A DNA stretch of 64,000 bases from the NCBI GenBank assembly GCA_007922195.1, contig ML682005.1, positions 40,347,531 through 40,411,530 of the forward strand, read 5' to 3'. Shown one piece after another: positions 21,706 to 34,300 of the stretch. This stretch comes from Podocnemis expansa. Lineage: Eukaryota; Chordata; Testudines; Podocnemididae. The notes under the pieces were generated by a model. The model was not told the DNA's origin. It saw only the letters and a list, made by a program, of their open reading frames with translations, and made no database searches. The translations under genes were made by a program, and so were the position numbers. The stretch's first letter is position 1. Every line of letters begins with the position of its first letter.

Positions 21706-22984
21706 GTGAGCTACACTAATTATGTGCCAGGATTCTAACAGTATAACTGAGTTAGTCAATTATGCATAATAGTATTTAAACTCTTAAATTATGCTCTATA
21801 TGAAATGACTTTGCATATTACCAGGTGCACATAACTAGTGCTGGAGAAAGCCAAGTTAACCTTGAAACAAAAATATATTAACTGGTCTAGAAATATAATT
21901 TTGTTCAACATGCAGTTGTGCTATAGAACAAATTTAAACTAAGCTACTATAAAAACTTTCATGGAAGTGTAAACACAAAGTAGTATGTAAAATTTTATGC
22001 ACTGTCATATTGAATTTCATGTAAATGGGAACCTTAAAACTCTTAGTTACTGATTAAAAATAATAATAATTTTATTAGCATTCTACCTCTCAGAAGAAAC
22101 TGTAGTTTACTTTTCAACCTTGTGTAACCAGCATTCAGTAGTGCATTCTGTATTTGCTTAAGACAGATGATACAGCTATTTCATGGAGAGTTGTGTATGA
22201 ACATTGTTTTGATTCTTAAATTATGGTGGAAGTGATTTCTTAAATTTGAAACCTAGCTTCATCTAACAATGAAAATCAGTGGGGTATAGCAGTAATCTTT
22301 TGAAAACAGGATTGTGTTCAATGCCAACTTCAGAGACATCTTAAAAATAGGAAAATATTGATTTATTGTTGCTGTTTTGGGTAAAACTCTGGGTTTAATG
22401 GTGTGTCTAATGTTTATTTAGATGCTGCAATATACATTCTAGGTTAATTTACACTTTTGGGTTCTTTTTTGGAAAAATGTTGTGTAAAATAATATTGCAT
22501 GACAAACTATTCAAATCAAATGCAAAAATTAAGGCCAATATCATGTACAGCAGTAGGTTAATATATTATTCATTATCAAATAATTACAACGAACAATTAC
22601 AAACTGGTTTTGTCATTTGAGGGTGTTGTCAAAGGTTAAGAAGCAAGTACCTGAGCAAAAGAGGTGTGTTCCTTAATTGCATTGAGAGTATCTTCTTTAA
22701 CCTAGAATTCTACATCTCTTGTTTGCATCCCAAATCAAACAGTAAAGGCAGATAGGCAGTATATGTTAAATAGGTTTTGACGTAATTTGGAACAGATATT
22801 GTTTGCAGCACCATCTTGACATGGATTCTTTGGAATGCCATCTTTGAGATGGATATAATAATTTCAAAGGAGCTTGGTCAAGAGTCTGCCTTTCCCTTTG
22901 AATCCTGGATTGAGAAGTATAAAGAGCAATTCTGCTTGTATCATATTTGTTTTTGACTTGCTCAAATGGTCATGTATTATTTTT
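21706..22984. other. intron following exon 2, no feature seen
   Basis: This is the donor side of the long downstream intron. The sequence is AT-rich without repeats that I can name. Confidence 0.55.
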
Positions 22985-23160
22985 TGTAGCACTTACGGGC
23001 CCTAGTTAAGACCCAGACCTCATTGTCCTAGGTGCTGTACAAGCTGTTCCTGCACCAAAGAACTGGCAGAGTTCATATAAGATGAGAGGTAACAGATGGA
23101 TAGACAGACATATAGGGGGAGTACAAGGAAACTGTTGGTGGTCATCGGTCAGCTAAGTAC
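22985..23160 (+). repeat. old interspersed repeat (unclassified)
   Basis: The order gcacttacgggccctagtta, cattgtcctaggtgctgtac and a tail gataacagatggatagacag, then gggggagtacaagg, resembles a common reptile repeat with a ccccattgtgctaggcgctgtac core. I cannot name its family with certainty. Confidence 0.45.
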
Positions 23161-24174
23161 ATTGGCCTAGTTCTTATGCTTTTCTCTAAGCACTAAAGTA
23201 AAAAAGTTTGGGGTTTTATATGGAGGTTTTTAAATCAGATTTTACTAGTTTTGCAGATGTTCACGGGGACATCCTTCCAACTAAGGGGGTGGCATGGAAC
23301 AAAGCATAGTCTTCAAACAAGCATGTTGTAAAAGTTAACAAGTGGGTGAGTGAGGCTGCTGTCGTGACTGGAGATAGACATGAAAGAGAGATGATAGTTG
23401 GCATAGGGAGAGGCTATAAAGGGCTCTGAGAGTGAAGTCAAGTCACTTTGATGTGATAAGTGTAAAATTTTCTGCTCAATTGTTTCTTAGAGCACACTAC
23501 TTAACTCGTCACCTGGACCACCTCTGAAGTGACTGTTGTTTGTTCTGAACAGTCTGTGGCCAGGCTTACACTGGTGCTAAATTCAGTGGCAGTTAGCAGG
23601 AGTTATGCAAGCTATGCAGAATAGCTAGCATAACTCTCATTTACTTCCTAACTCCTCTTCAGCGTGGCATCTTCACTGCGCTGCAGCATTTTGAGTGGGT
23701 GGTTTTACTAAGTAGGTTTCTGGATCGACTTAGCGGATCTTTACCGACCCCTCAGTTGATTTGGTATGATCAGTCTGATGGTAGCAACATTCAATTGAAG
23801 AGTGGTGCTGTCAACTTTAAGAGTGTAAACCATAAGTGCGGGGTTTTTTGGTGTTTTTGGTTGGTTGGTTGTTATAAATCTACTGTCCCCAAGAATCTGG
23901 AACTTGTTTTCAGTGCCTTCAGAGCAAAACACAAAACCTTACCTAGACTGAAGTTTCCCATAGCACTATAATGTAAAAGATGGGGTTGGGAAGAAAGAGG
24001 CATATGAGGAAATGTCCAGCCCTTGATGACTGAAAACAGAGAGGAACAACTTTTATGTGCACTTAATAATTAGGAGAGCCATTCAGATGCCATTGTGGCA
24101 CATACTGGAGAGACAGCTTTCTTTAAGATAATGTTCCCAGTTTTGAAGTCTTTAAAAAGTTTTTTTGGAAGTGT

Positions 24175-24300
24175 CACAGTGATCATCCAGTCTGACCACC
24201 CACAGAGCACAGGCCATACAATTTTGCCTGATAATTTGTACAGTTGACAGAATTCTCAATTTCTCCCGATCTTTCCTTTCCAAGATACCCTGTTCGAGTA
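24175..24300 (-). repeat. CR1-like 3' tail relic
   Basis: The text gtgatcatccagtctgacca followed by acagagcacaggccata is the inverted 3' end typical of CR1-type LINEs in reptiles and birds. Only the tail region is present. Confidence 0.5.
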
Positions 24301-24624
24301 ACCTCAAATTTTACAGCAAAAATAACTCTTTGCTAGAGAACACACTTGAGAAATTTTCATCTGAAAAGCAGCTTTTCGGATGGAGCACCAGGACGGAGCA
24401 CCAGGACTTGCAAATCAAGGCTACACTGGGAAAAAGTTGCAAGCCTAAAGATAATTTTCTCCTGTGGCTCCATGTAGCAAGTTGTTCCATAAACTCCCTT
24501 TTCCTGTCATGTGGTGGTTTTTTTGCATCCATTGACCCACAAAAGACTCACCACTCCCGGTTGTTGCAGTTACCTGTGCTCTTTGACAGTACTGTTAGTC
24601 TTCCCAGTTCCAGCCCCAGGTACT

Positions 24625-24864
24625 CTAAGTTGGGGGTCTGCAACTTGTGGCTACAGAGCCTCATGTGGCTCTTTGGCCGCCCCATTGTGACTCCACCACC
24701 AGGGGACCTTGATGGTGGACCACTCCTGGTTGTAGGCTACCCTGCTGCCAAGGGACCCTGCGGCAGATGTCCTGGCCCATCTCCCAGCCTCCACATCCCA
24801 TCCTCCTGCCACCAGGAGGCTACACCCACTGTGGCTCTCAAAACACTTAGCTCTCCATTGAATG
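24625..24864. repeat. hAT-like MITE fragment cut by the DIRS element
   Basis: It begins gttgggggtctgcaacttgt and continues with ggctctttggccgccccatt. This resembles a hAT-derived repeat with a GTGGCTC motif, also echoed at 42355-42592 (tgtggctctttgaag). It is broken at 24864 by the DIRS terminal repeat. No clear right end was located beyond the DIRS. Confidence 0.45.
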
Positions 24865-25070
24865 GTGTCCCTGTAGGGGTGCTGCACTCTAGGTGTCTGT
24901 CATGTCAGTAGGCAGGTTGAGAGATCTTTGCCTCAGTCCCCGCTCCAGCCGTGCTCGAACTGCTGCTTGGAATTTTCTTGTCAGTTTCAAGCAGCGCAAG
25001 CACAGCTGGGCCCTTCAGTTCCTTCTCAACTGTCAAATGGCTGAGTCGGGCTCCACAACCTCTCCTCTCC
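24865..25070 (+). repeat. left inverted terminal repeat of the DIRS element
   Basis: It is the inverted partner of 31190-31386. Shared blocks in order are gtgtccctgtag, gtgtctgtcat, ggcaggttgagagatctttg, cctcagtcc, tcttgtcagtttcaagcagc. Divergence between the arms shows the element is old. Confidence 0.82.
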
Positions 25071-25224
25071 TCTCCCCTGTTAAATTGAATTAGAGTAAGG
25101 TAGTTAATTAGTAGTTAGGTAGTAGTAAAGCTAGAGTTTAATTTATCAGTTTGTGTCTTCAGTTTTCTTTCTTAAAAACAACCAAAAACCTACCACAGCT
25201 GTGATCCCTGAAATGCCAGGATCA

Positions 25225-27064
25225 GTGGGATTCAAGTGATGTGCCTGACATTGGGATGCCATGCTGACATCAGATACACATTCCCTGTGTGTCCAGTGTC
25301 TGGGAGAAGAACACATTACATCTAAGTGTCCACACTGCTGAAAGCTGAGTTCCTGAGCGAGGCATGACAGAGAGCTCCAACTGAAAATGCTTCTAATGGA
25401 AAAATCACTACGACCAGCCTCTGATCCTGTTTATGGGTCCTCCCCAACACCTAGGGGGAGAGACAAGGGGAAGAGGTCCTCCACTCCATCATGTCCCTCC
25501 CCTCATCACAATCCAGCCCAAGAAAGAAAATGACGCTCAGACCAGCTGCATCTCAAAAGCCACTCAGCACAGCATGTGATCCAGCACCAAGTAGAGGTGT
25601 AGGGGAGGGGCACAGAAGAGCTGCTGCTTCTGTGCCGGGAATGTCAGTGTGGACAGCCAGCACCGGACCTAAAAGCAGTCTGTCGGTACCAACACAAGAG
25701 ATGGCTCACAGAGAAGCCATGGCACACATAGACACAGGGTTTCAGGAACTGGCAGGCACACCAGCAACACTACCTGTCCTTCCAGCACCAAGTAGAGAGG
25801 CAGCACAGAGCCACTCTATAGTGGCACCTACCTCTACAATAGTGTCTGCAGAGTCTGACTGCAAAAAATGCTGGGAAAAGAAAAACAAAAACCAAACATA
25901 GAAGACAGGAGATCTCTGTCCCTGGCATACTCACCAGGCAGAAGTGAATTCTCTTCACCACTAACCGCTTTGTCAAATAGCAGAGAGGAGGAATCAATCT
26001 CTGCGTGATCTTTCTTCTACCATTCATCCAGATGCTCAATTCCACCTCCTAGGAACAGAAAACACCATAAGAACTGTATGGATAATGCCTGGTCTTTTCC
26101 TCCCTGGATGATGATGATACCCCAGAGTCAATTCCTGACACAGTGAGGTAACTGAGATGACTAGTCCAACTGCATGGGCTCATACAGGAGAGCCTCTAAA
26201 TCTCACAGGGTTGCAGCATCTTCATCTAGGTCCTCAAGAACCTCACAAGTCATTGTGAAACAACTCCCCATTACTCATGAGGAGACAGATGGGGGAAGAC
26301 TCCAAACAAGATGAAAACATCCCACGCACTTCATCCTCACTCCCTGATGACATGATTATTTCAACCCCATTGACATCGACCGACTATTTCAGGACATTCC
26401 AGGAGTTATTTAAAAGGGTGGCACAGGATCTGGACATCATCCTGGAGAAGACATCACAATCCAGCCACAAACTATTGAAGATACTTCACACATTTACTTC
26501 TCCAAGGTAGCACTACCAATGAACAAGGCTACCAGGGAATCCGCCAACATCACTTGGCAAAGTCCAGCAACAACCATGCTGACATACAAAAGAGCAGATG
26601 AGGAATACCACATTCCCTCAAAGAATAATTAATACTTCTTTGCCCACCTGCTTCCTAAGAGGCTGCCCTAAAAAGGAGCAAGCAAAGTTGTGGAAAAAAA
26701 TACCCCTCAGGACAAAAAGTGAAGGAAGGTGGACACATTTGAAAGGAAGATCTATTCATCAGCTTCCCTGCAACTGAGGATAGCTAATTATGCTCTCCTC
26801 CTGACAAACTATGACCATAACCCATACTCCAGATTCTCAACTCTCGTGTATTGGATCCCTGAGGTCAAGAGAGAACAGCTTCGAGCACTAATTACGGAAG
26901 GGCAGCTTATATCAAAAAATGGCCTTACAGGCAGCCCTGCATGCAGTAGATGCAGCAGGCAGGATGATTGCACTCAGCAATACTATCGGAAGAGCTGCAG
27001 TCTACAACAGAGGACATACTTTTCGATAAGGTCAAATTATTTGGAGCCAAAACTAACTAAGTGA
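25225..27064 (+). pseudogene. DIRS gag-like region
   Basis: A CVQCLGEEH block near 25295 with a following CPHC resembles the zinc-knuckle-like motif of DIRS gag proteins. Broken open frames follow at 25491-25901 (Ser/Pro/Ala-rich), 26277-26510 and 26729-27064. The last contains IANYALLLTNYDH, a type of block seen near the end of DIRS ORF1. Stops between the frames show decay. The function, RNA packaging, is inferred from position. Confidence 0.5.
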
Positions 27065-27424
27065 TCCATATGATGAAGGACTCAAGGGCCACGCTCTGCA
27101 TGTTGGGCATCTATATGCCAGCTAATCAGAGGAGGCAGCTGAGGTACCATCCATATCAGAGATAGTACCAACAATATCCCACAAACAGACCACTGAACAG
27201 GAACAGTCAAAGACAACAGTTGCCCATCTAATACAATCAGGCAGCGGTGCAGCAACCAGCTTCTTCCAAACAACAGTTCTGAGGGTTTGATTGAGGGCAT
27301 GATAGTCCTACCCACTCTGGCACCAGACACGGTCATGACCATGTTTGGACATTGACTACAACCGTATTTACTCAACTGGCAAATCATAACTTCTGACAAA
27401 TTGGTCATCAGAATTGTCTGGTAG

Positions 27425-27843
27425 GTGTATTCCATCCCCTTCATCTCCATCCCTCCTACGCACCTTCCCTATCCCTCTCTCTCTCCAGGGACACACATCT
27501 CACCTACAGTGCTACAAGCAGAGACACATCATCTTCTGTCCATTGGAGCAATAGGACCCATTCTGAAACAGTACAATGAGAGGGGCTTTTACTTCTGGAA
27601 TTTTCACATTCAAAAGAAAACGGGGGGTTGGAGACTGGTCCTGGACCTAAGGGGTCTGAATAGATTTGTCAAGAAATGAAAATTCAAGATGGTCACTTTC
27701 ACAACTATCATTCCAATGCTAGAGCAAGGGGACTGGTTCCGATCCCTCAACCTCCAAGATTCCTATATTGATACAACCATCCATTCCTTGCACAGGAGAT
27801 TTCTTTTAATTTTGACAAGGACAAAGACGCTATCAATACACGG
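27425..27843 (+). pseudogene. DIRS reverse transcriptase, N-terminal half
   Basis: Two open pieces give GFYFWNFHIQKKTGGWRLVLD, then LRGLNRFVKK, then MLEQGDWFRSLNLQDSYI. The last holds the first catalytic Asp region (family pattern S-[IL]-[DN]-L-.-D-[AS]-Y). The element's sense Asp after SL is Asn here, so the active site may be damaged. The gene is cut at 27843 by a solo LTR and resumes at 28601. Confidence 0.72.
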
Positions 27844-28037
27844 TGTGGTATGCCAGGCAGAGTGCAGTCAGGCACATCAGACCAGATGTGTTCTTATCAG
27901 TGGTATTTTGTGTCCAGCGCTGATGTCAGTTTGGCTGCTTGTGTGAATATGTGCGTCAGTAAACTGAGACAACACTCACAATCGAGGAAACCAACACAAC
28001 CATAGATCTTTGTAGAAACGAAGGTGCCAGACCAGGC

Positions 28038-28043
28038 TTTATT
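28038..28043 (-). terminator. poly(A) signal of the solo LTR
   Basis: On the minus strand this is AATAAA within gcaataaagcctggt, downstream of the TATA-like box. It marks the R region of the LTR. Confidence 0.6.
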
Positions 28044-28186
28044 GCAACGTAGCACTATGGCAAACAGTCCATATCAACAGATTTGTTGGCAGCATTGGTG
28101 CTCTCAATGCAGTGGAACAGCTCAGTTGACGACAGGACTGGCAGTCACTCTCTCGGCTGCATGAAGTCTGAGCTCTAGGGTTCCTA

Positions 28187-28194
28187 CTTTTATA
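28187..28194 (-). promoter_or_regulatory. TATA-like box of the solo LTR
   Basis: On the minus strand this reads TATAAAAG, about 400 bp from the LTR's 5' end and about 150 bp upstream of the poly(A) signal. The placement fits a retroviral-type promoter at the U3/R border. Activity is not implied. Confidence 0.6.
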
Positions 28195-28600
28195 CCTTAT
28201 CTGCCTTCACCTTAATTGACCTGTAAATCCCTCCTTTGATACCACCTCTTAATTTGATAGGTCCCTGGGCCTCACCATCCATCAAGGTGTCATGATTTGG
28301 CCAAACCTCTCCTTTACACAGGTCACTTAGGCACAGTATACCTCCTTATGTTTTTTGGCATGAAACCGGCCTGACACCACTTTTCTCCAAGTACATTCTC
28401 ATCTTTATCTATATCTCAGTGCATTCTCATCTTCAGCTTATTTTGTGCCAATTTTGATGAGGTTATCATGGTCCCTTCAATTCATGCCCAGTCTGCATGC
28501 CATTCAGGCCTACTTTCCTGGATTGCTTCGTTAGGCCTCAAGCCAATACCTAGATGCTTCTATTTATCTTTCTTAACCTTTTACTTTCTCCTACACAGGG

Positions 28601-28828
28601 TACTTCCCTTCAGACTCACCACGGCACCAAGAGTCTTCTCAGAGGTGCTAACTGTAGTCACTGCTCATCTCCACAGATGGGGTGTCGTCATTAATCCATA
28701 CCTAGATGACTGTCTAATAAAAGCAAGCAGTCAAAGAGAGGTGGAGAAGGCAACTCAATTGGCTATACAGCTATTTGACAAACTAGGACTAAGGATAAAC
28801 TACCAAAAAGCCATGATGGAATAAGAAA
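28601..28828 (+). pseudogene. DIRS reverse transcriptase, C-terminal half
   Basis: After the LTR the protein resumes with VLPFRLTTAPRVFSEVL, then NPYLDDCLIKAS with the catalytic YLDD at 28699-28710, then LGLRINYQKA. The family pattern is LPFGLSTAPRVF...PYLDD. Removing the LTR joins this to ..NTR/HYQY of the first half. A TAA follows at about 28822, after which the frame continues as EIEFIGAS. Confidence 0.75.
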
Positions 28829-29289
28829 TAGAATTTATCGGAGCATCCGTAGGCACACCACAACAGCAAGAGCTGTGCTTCTGGTGAAAAGATTCATAGC
28901 AATAAAAACGCTGATTGCATCGATAATGAACAGCCCCATGACAACTGCCCATACTTGCTTGCAGCTACTGGGCCACATGGCAGCAACAACCACAGTAATC
29001 CGTCATGCCTGACTACTTGTGCGTCTTGCGAACGTGATTCATGTCTGTCTTCAAACCACACAGACACAGCCTGACCAGGGTATTCTTACTTTCACAAACA
29101 GTCAAACAATCCCTGCTCTGGGGGACAGAGAGACAGAACGTTACATCGGGAATACTGTTCTCTCAACAGCCACTGTCCATTATTATAATAACAGGTGCAT
29201 CCCTTCTTGGGTGGGGAGCTCACTTCAGTGCTCGCATTGCACAAGGCTCATGATCTATGGGCGAGATGAGCATGCACGTCGATTTCGTA

Positions 29290-29575
29290 AAACTCAAGGC
29301 AGTAAGGAACCATGTGCAAACAGTTCTTGCCTGTAATAGAGGACAAAGCTGTAAAAATCATGACCAACAATGTCGTGTGCATGTACTATATAAACAAACA
29401 GGGCAGAGTTCAATTGCACCTGCTATACATGAAAGCGACCCACTTATGGGACTGGTGTATAAGTCATGGAGTAGATATATCGGCATCATGCTCACTGGGT
29501 TCTCAAAACATTATGACTGATACATTAAGCAGACATTTTGCAACAAAACACAAATGGAAAATAAACAAGTAATCT
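29290..29575 (+). pseudogene. DIRS RNase H remnant
   Basis: The frame at 29312-29572 gives VCMYYINKQGR, LWDWCISHG and NIMTDTLSRHF. Blocks of this kind (YINKQGG, LW.WC, N..AD.LSR) mark the RNase H domain of DIRS elements, where the last Asp is catalytic. It is offset from the RT frame and follows several stops, so it is inactive. Confidence 0.68.
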
Positions 29576-30129
29576 ATTGAGTGTTTCGGACATGAGCCTA
29601 TCCGGCAATAGACCTTTTTGCCACCCGAGTGAATTGCAAATGTCTGGCATTCTGCTCCAGTGCGGGAGTAAGCAAAGACTCACAGGAAGATGCCTTCCTG
29701 GTAAGTTGGCGAGGGATGCTGTTGTGTCTCTTTCACACAATGCCAATAATACACAAAACGATACAGAAAATCAAAATGGATGAAGCCAGAACGATCATGA
29801 TCACCCCATCATGCCCACATCAGGTGTGGTACTCTTACCTAATGCAGTTGTCGATATCCAAAGCAATACGGCTACCGCTGTGTAGAGACCTGCTCTACCA
29901 GGAGAAGGATGACACCCTGCATCTGTATCTGGACAAACTCCATCTCACAGCATGAATGGTTACATAAGTGGTTACAACTTAAAGAGCTGAAATGATCGGA
30001 ACAAGTACACAACATTCTATTAAATAGCAGAAGACAAACCATGCGCAGCACTTACCTTAAAAAGTGGCACAGATTTTTCCAAATGGTGTGAGGAAAAGCA
30101 AGTCTTACCTCATTCAGCTCCAATCCTGA

Positions 30130-31070
30130 GTGTCCTCGACTACGTCTTGCATCTGAAGCAAACGGGCCTCACTAACAGCTCACTCAAAGTCCATCTGTTG
30201 GTGATCCCAGCCTTCCATCTGAGAGTGGATGAGAAGATGATATTTTCTCACAAGATCGTGACGCCCTTCATGAAGGGCATACATAACATGCATCCCGATG
30301 GTCAGTGGCCCACAGTGCCATGGGACTTAAATTTGGTTCTAAAGACTCTTACGAAGCAGCCATTTGAACCAATGGCAACATGTTCAGTGAAACTCCTATC
30401 CATCAAAGTTGCGTTCCTTGTTGCCATAACATCGGCCAAGCGAGTGGGTGAGACGGTAGCTCTGATGTCTAAACAACCATATACATTCTTTTATCCGGAC
30501 AGAGTGGCATTACGCCCTCACCCAAAGTTTATTCCGAAGGTCAATATTTTGTTTCATAACAACCAGGAGATCAGCCTACCTACGTTTTGCCCAAAATGGC
30601 ACAAGGATACACAGGTGAGGATGTTACACACACCAGGCGTGAGAAGGACATTAGAATTTTACATAGATAGGGCGAAGTCTATCAGGAGAACGCAGAGACT
30701 CTTAATATCACTTGCAGAATGATCCAGAGGGACGCTGGTATCCTCCCAAAGACTATCCAACTGGATAAAAGAGAGTGTATTTTAATTAATAATGGCTTAT
30801 AACTTAAATAACTTGCAGCCACCATGTAGGATAAAAACCCATTCAGCATGCTGCATGGCCACAATAGTAGCATTCATCAAGAACGTACCAATAGAGGACA
30901 TCTGTAAAGCAGCCATGTGGAGTTTGGTATATACCTTCAGCAGGCACCATGAGATAGACCAATCAGTGAAGCAGAACTCAATAGGACTAGCAGTACTCTC
31001 CACTGCACTACAGACACACTCCCCAGTAACCCCTCATCCTACAACAGGGGACTGCTTCTTAGACACATAG
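30130..31070 (+). pseudogene. DIRS tyrosine recombinase
   Basis: The frame at 30147-30722 gives SLKVHLLVIPAF, WDLNLVLKTLTKQPFEP and VAFLVAITSAKRVGET; the Arg in the last block is the first catalytic Arg region. After a frameshift, the frame at 30792-31070 gives KTHSACC, then VPIEDICKAAMWS and FSRHHEID. In the family the KTHSACC position reads HSTR; the catalytic Arg is Cys here, a change compatible with CpG decay. The enzyme would circularise and insert the element's DNA. Confidence 0.75.
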
Positions 31071-31189
31071 AGTGGAGCACTTCTACGGGGACACCACTTG
31101 ATGGAGAAACGAAGGTCGCTTTCCTGAACAGTAACTGATGTTCTCCGAGATGTGTGTTCCTGTAGGGGTGCTCCACATCCCTCCCTCAT

Positions 31190-31386
31190 CCCCTCAGCTT
31201 TGAAGTACTTTAGATAGGGTCTGGGCTGAGAAGGAGCAAGGGGCTCAGCTATGCTCAAGCTGCTTGAAACTGACAAGATTCCAAGCAGCAGCATGAGCGT
31301 GGCTGGAGTGGAGACTGAGGCAAAGATCTCTGACCTGCCTGCTGATGTGACAGGCACCTAGAGTGGAGCCACCTCTACAGGGACAC
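31190..31386 (-). repeat. right inverted terminal repeat of the DIRS element
   Basis: It complements 24865-25070. Just inside it, 31070-31170 contains both a segment like the complement of the left tip (gcacttctacggggacacc) and a segment like the tip itself (gttcctgtaggggtgctcca). This fits the internal complementary region that DIRS elements use to rebuild their ends. Confidence 0.8.
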
Positions 31387-34300
31387 ACATTTCAGGGAAA
31401 TATCACTTACCGTTAAGGTAAGCAACCTTTGTTTGTTAAAGAATTTTTTAAAATGGCTATTCTTATTTTTTGAGTTACTGACCCCTGATGTAGGTGCTCA
31501 GAGGTTCATGGTCTAGCACTCTCCTGGCCTGCAAACAGCCTGGTTCTTGGTGCTTCCCTGCTCTGCTTGGCATTCCCCCCATTGCTGTTCTCTCTCAGCT
31601 TCTTGCTCTGTTTGTCTGTCTTCTGGCATCAGGCTAACAGTTGTTCCCTGTTCCTCATTAGACTAGGGTCCATCTATTTAATTAGGGTCTGCAGGTGTGC
31701 TCTGTCATATCCTGGCCCTGGGGCAGGGCCTGACAGAGGCAGGGAAGGTGGGAGGGGGCCGTGTTTCACTCTCTGCCCAGTCATATTCCGTAATCCAAGG
31801 AATTTTTTCATTTCGAGCATATCACCGAGAGTTCCTCTTTCCTGTTCTGTAGCACCAGCTCAGGCAGGAAAAGTGTGTCGATATCTATTTGTGTTCGGCT
31901 TCTCTGTTCAACAACATAAATGCCAGTTGTGCGGGAATTCCTGTGGTGGGCACACTGTCATTTGGAACTAAACTGAGACCAGCATTCTTTTCACGTAGGC
32001 TCTCTACTGGCATATCGTTGGTAGCTCCAAACCTGCTACAAGCCTGGGTCAGCTTGTGACTTCAGGCTTTCATAGGCTCCATTGTCCCATTACCAATCCT
32101 TAAAACTACCTGGCCCCGCTTCCTTGTTAATAATGAAACTCAACCCAAAATGGCACCGTTTGTTTACATTTTTGTGACTAACATGTTTATTAGCATGACT
32201 TGGGCAAATGTTAGTTAACTGCCACTGAGAGTGTGCCAGATGACATGACAATATTATGTAGTTCATACATAATGTATTGTAAAAAATGTTTGTTTTATTT
32301 AATATCTCACTAAGGAGATACTATGGGGTTTTGTCAGAATTCAGAGAATGTTCCTATAAAATGATGATTTTTAAACTAGGTTGTTAGAACTCTGCTTTAT
32401 TGTGCCTATTTTCCTGTCCTCTCCTCTAGATGACCTGCATAGGAGTGCTTCTAGGGTTTTTATTCAGTGACAGTCTACCCTCATGCTCTTAAATTAAGAT
32501 TGAAGATTTTAGTCTCCTCTTTGTAGCTGTTTTACCTCTAGCAACTTTCTGTGCTATACTGCAAATATAATGAATGCATTCTTTTAAAGCATATGCTTTC
32601 ATGTAAGCTTTATGTTTATAAGGAGGAAAAATCATTATAGATGGCTTCTAAATTGCAGTATGCTTTTAGTGTAGTTAACTTACATGAGTTTATAACCTAA
32701 GATTGCACTTTGGGAATATGTGCTGTAAATTTGCACCTGAATGTACTGGTTTATATAAAGTTATAATCCACATTAACCATTCAAAGCTTTCTGTATAGTC
32801 ACTAGAGATGAGAAATTTTAAAGAAGACTGATTAAAGTTTCTAGCCCTAATTGTGCTTAGAACATGATTTGAAAAGAGGATGCATAATGTACCAAAGATT
32901 CTGCTTAGTATAAGAAAACTCCAAGCTAGAAAATCAAAATATTGGAACTTTTCCCTCTGTCCTGATGGATCCTTGGTGGTTGTCCTCCTGGAAACTGCAG
33001 TATAATTGTGTTTGTCTACTTTTTAGAACCTAGTTAGAAGTTCAGTAGCTTATGTAGAGGTTTTATGTAATACACTGCATATTCAAGTGCAATCTTCATG
33101 AATTTAAAAGATTCCTTTTCAGCTAAAATACAAAGCAAACTTGTTGATTCGCACAGGCTGCAAGACCCATTGCAAATTATTGTATTTTGTGAATTAGTGG
33201 ACAAATGCATTTGAAGGACAAAACATGACAAATATCCTTTGATTTTGTCAGTTATAGTTCAGTTTTTTTAACTTGATACCTTGTATGATACTCATAAATA
33301 TGGTGTGATAAACCCTTTTACAGAGAAAAATAAGAAAATCTTAAAAGTGGGACATTAGAGCATGTTTATTTGAGAAGCAGGAAGAGAACCAGTATTTAGC
33401 ATGGATCATAGATTGTGCAGTTTAGTGAAGTGTGGATTTGCTGAGTTTCCGGTGTTAGTGGGATTACCACGTAACCGAATTGAAAATTTTTATAAACTTG
33501 CTTGGCTAGCAAGTTACTGTTCAAACTTTTGTCTGATTTGTAAAGAAAGATGTTTGCTCACATCCAGTTAGACTATGAAAAATTATTTAAAGGTTGGAAA
33601 TAATAGTTCTGGTATTGTAGTTTTTTAGGTGTATAGTTGTAGAGTTTTAAATTTTAATCTCTTATTCTAGTTTTTGCTTAACTGTAACTCAGCTCTCTGA
33701 CAGGCATACTGAGCCTTTTGAGTATTTTTGTTGAGCATTAGTCATTGGTAGTAATAATTTTTAACAACATAAATGTTAACTTCAGCTGGTTGTTTTGAGT
33801 TTCATTTTGCTACAGATCATATTATAAGTTGAAACATAACAATAAAGAAAGTATCCTGGCTGTGAAGGTGACACAAGTTTGTATCATTCCCTTCTCCTCC
33901 TCCTAGGCACCAACTCTGAGGGTCCAGTTCTGTAGTGACCCAGTTAAATCCTGATACGCAGAAGGTGGGAACTGTGGGGCAGTGTACAAAAGAATAGGGG
34001 AATGAACTACTGGGCAGGTGGGTAACTGGTCATATGGGTAAGAATTTCACAGATAGCTACCATTTAATTCGGTAGCGTCTCTGGTCCTTTACAATGTCTT
34101 TCTCCTTCCTTCAGCTATTCCAAGTTCTTCTGCCAGTTTTCCTTCTCCTTGCAGCAATGCACCCATCCACTTATTTATCTTATAGGATGCTGCTGCTAGG
34201 CCTCACTATTGTGAGACCAGTTGTTGAGGAAAGTGCAGTAGCAGATTTGCAGGGCTATGACTAGTGCCCTACCAATGTCACAGCCTTGAGAAACATGTCA

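Larger units (their letters stand above)
27844..28595 (-). mobile_element. solo LTR of an endogenous retrovirus-like element
   Basis: A 752-bp block splits the DIRS reverse transcriptase. On the minus strand it begins TGTAGG and ends CCACA. The flanks are a near-perfect 5-bp duplication, cacgg (27839-27843) and caggg (28596-28600). On the minus strand it also has a TATA-like box and then a poly(A) signal in the right order, the arrangement of U3-R-U5. No internal genes or second LTR are present, so recombination between two LTRs probably removed the rest. Confidence 0.82.
24865..31386 (+). mobile_element. DIRS-type retroelement with inverted terminal repeats
   Basis: The left terminal repeat starts gtgtccctgtaggggtgc at 24865. 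The right one ends with its complement (ctctacagggacac) at 31386; homology continues inward about 200 bp (tcagtttcaagcagc near 24985 against gctgcttgaaactga near 31258). Between them on the plus strand are a gag-like region (about 25.3-27.1 kb), reverse transcriptase (27.43-28.83 kb, interrupted), RNase H (about 29.3-29.57 kb) and tyrosine recombinase (30.1-31.0 kb). That order and the inverted ends define DIRS elements, which integrate through a recombinase and leave no target duplication. All frames carry breaks. Confidence 0.88.

Noticed and set aside
24330..24911. 193-codon open frame on the plus strand
   Set aside because: It crosses a hAT-like repeat and the DIRS terminal repeat and shows no conserved motif; the open length is explained by local GC content.
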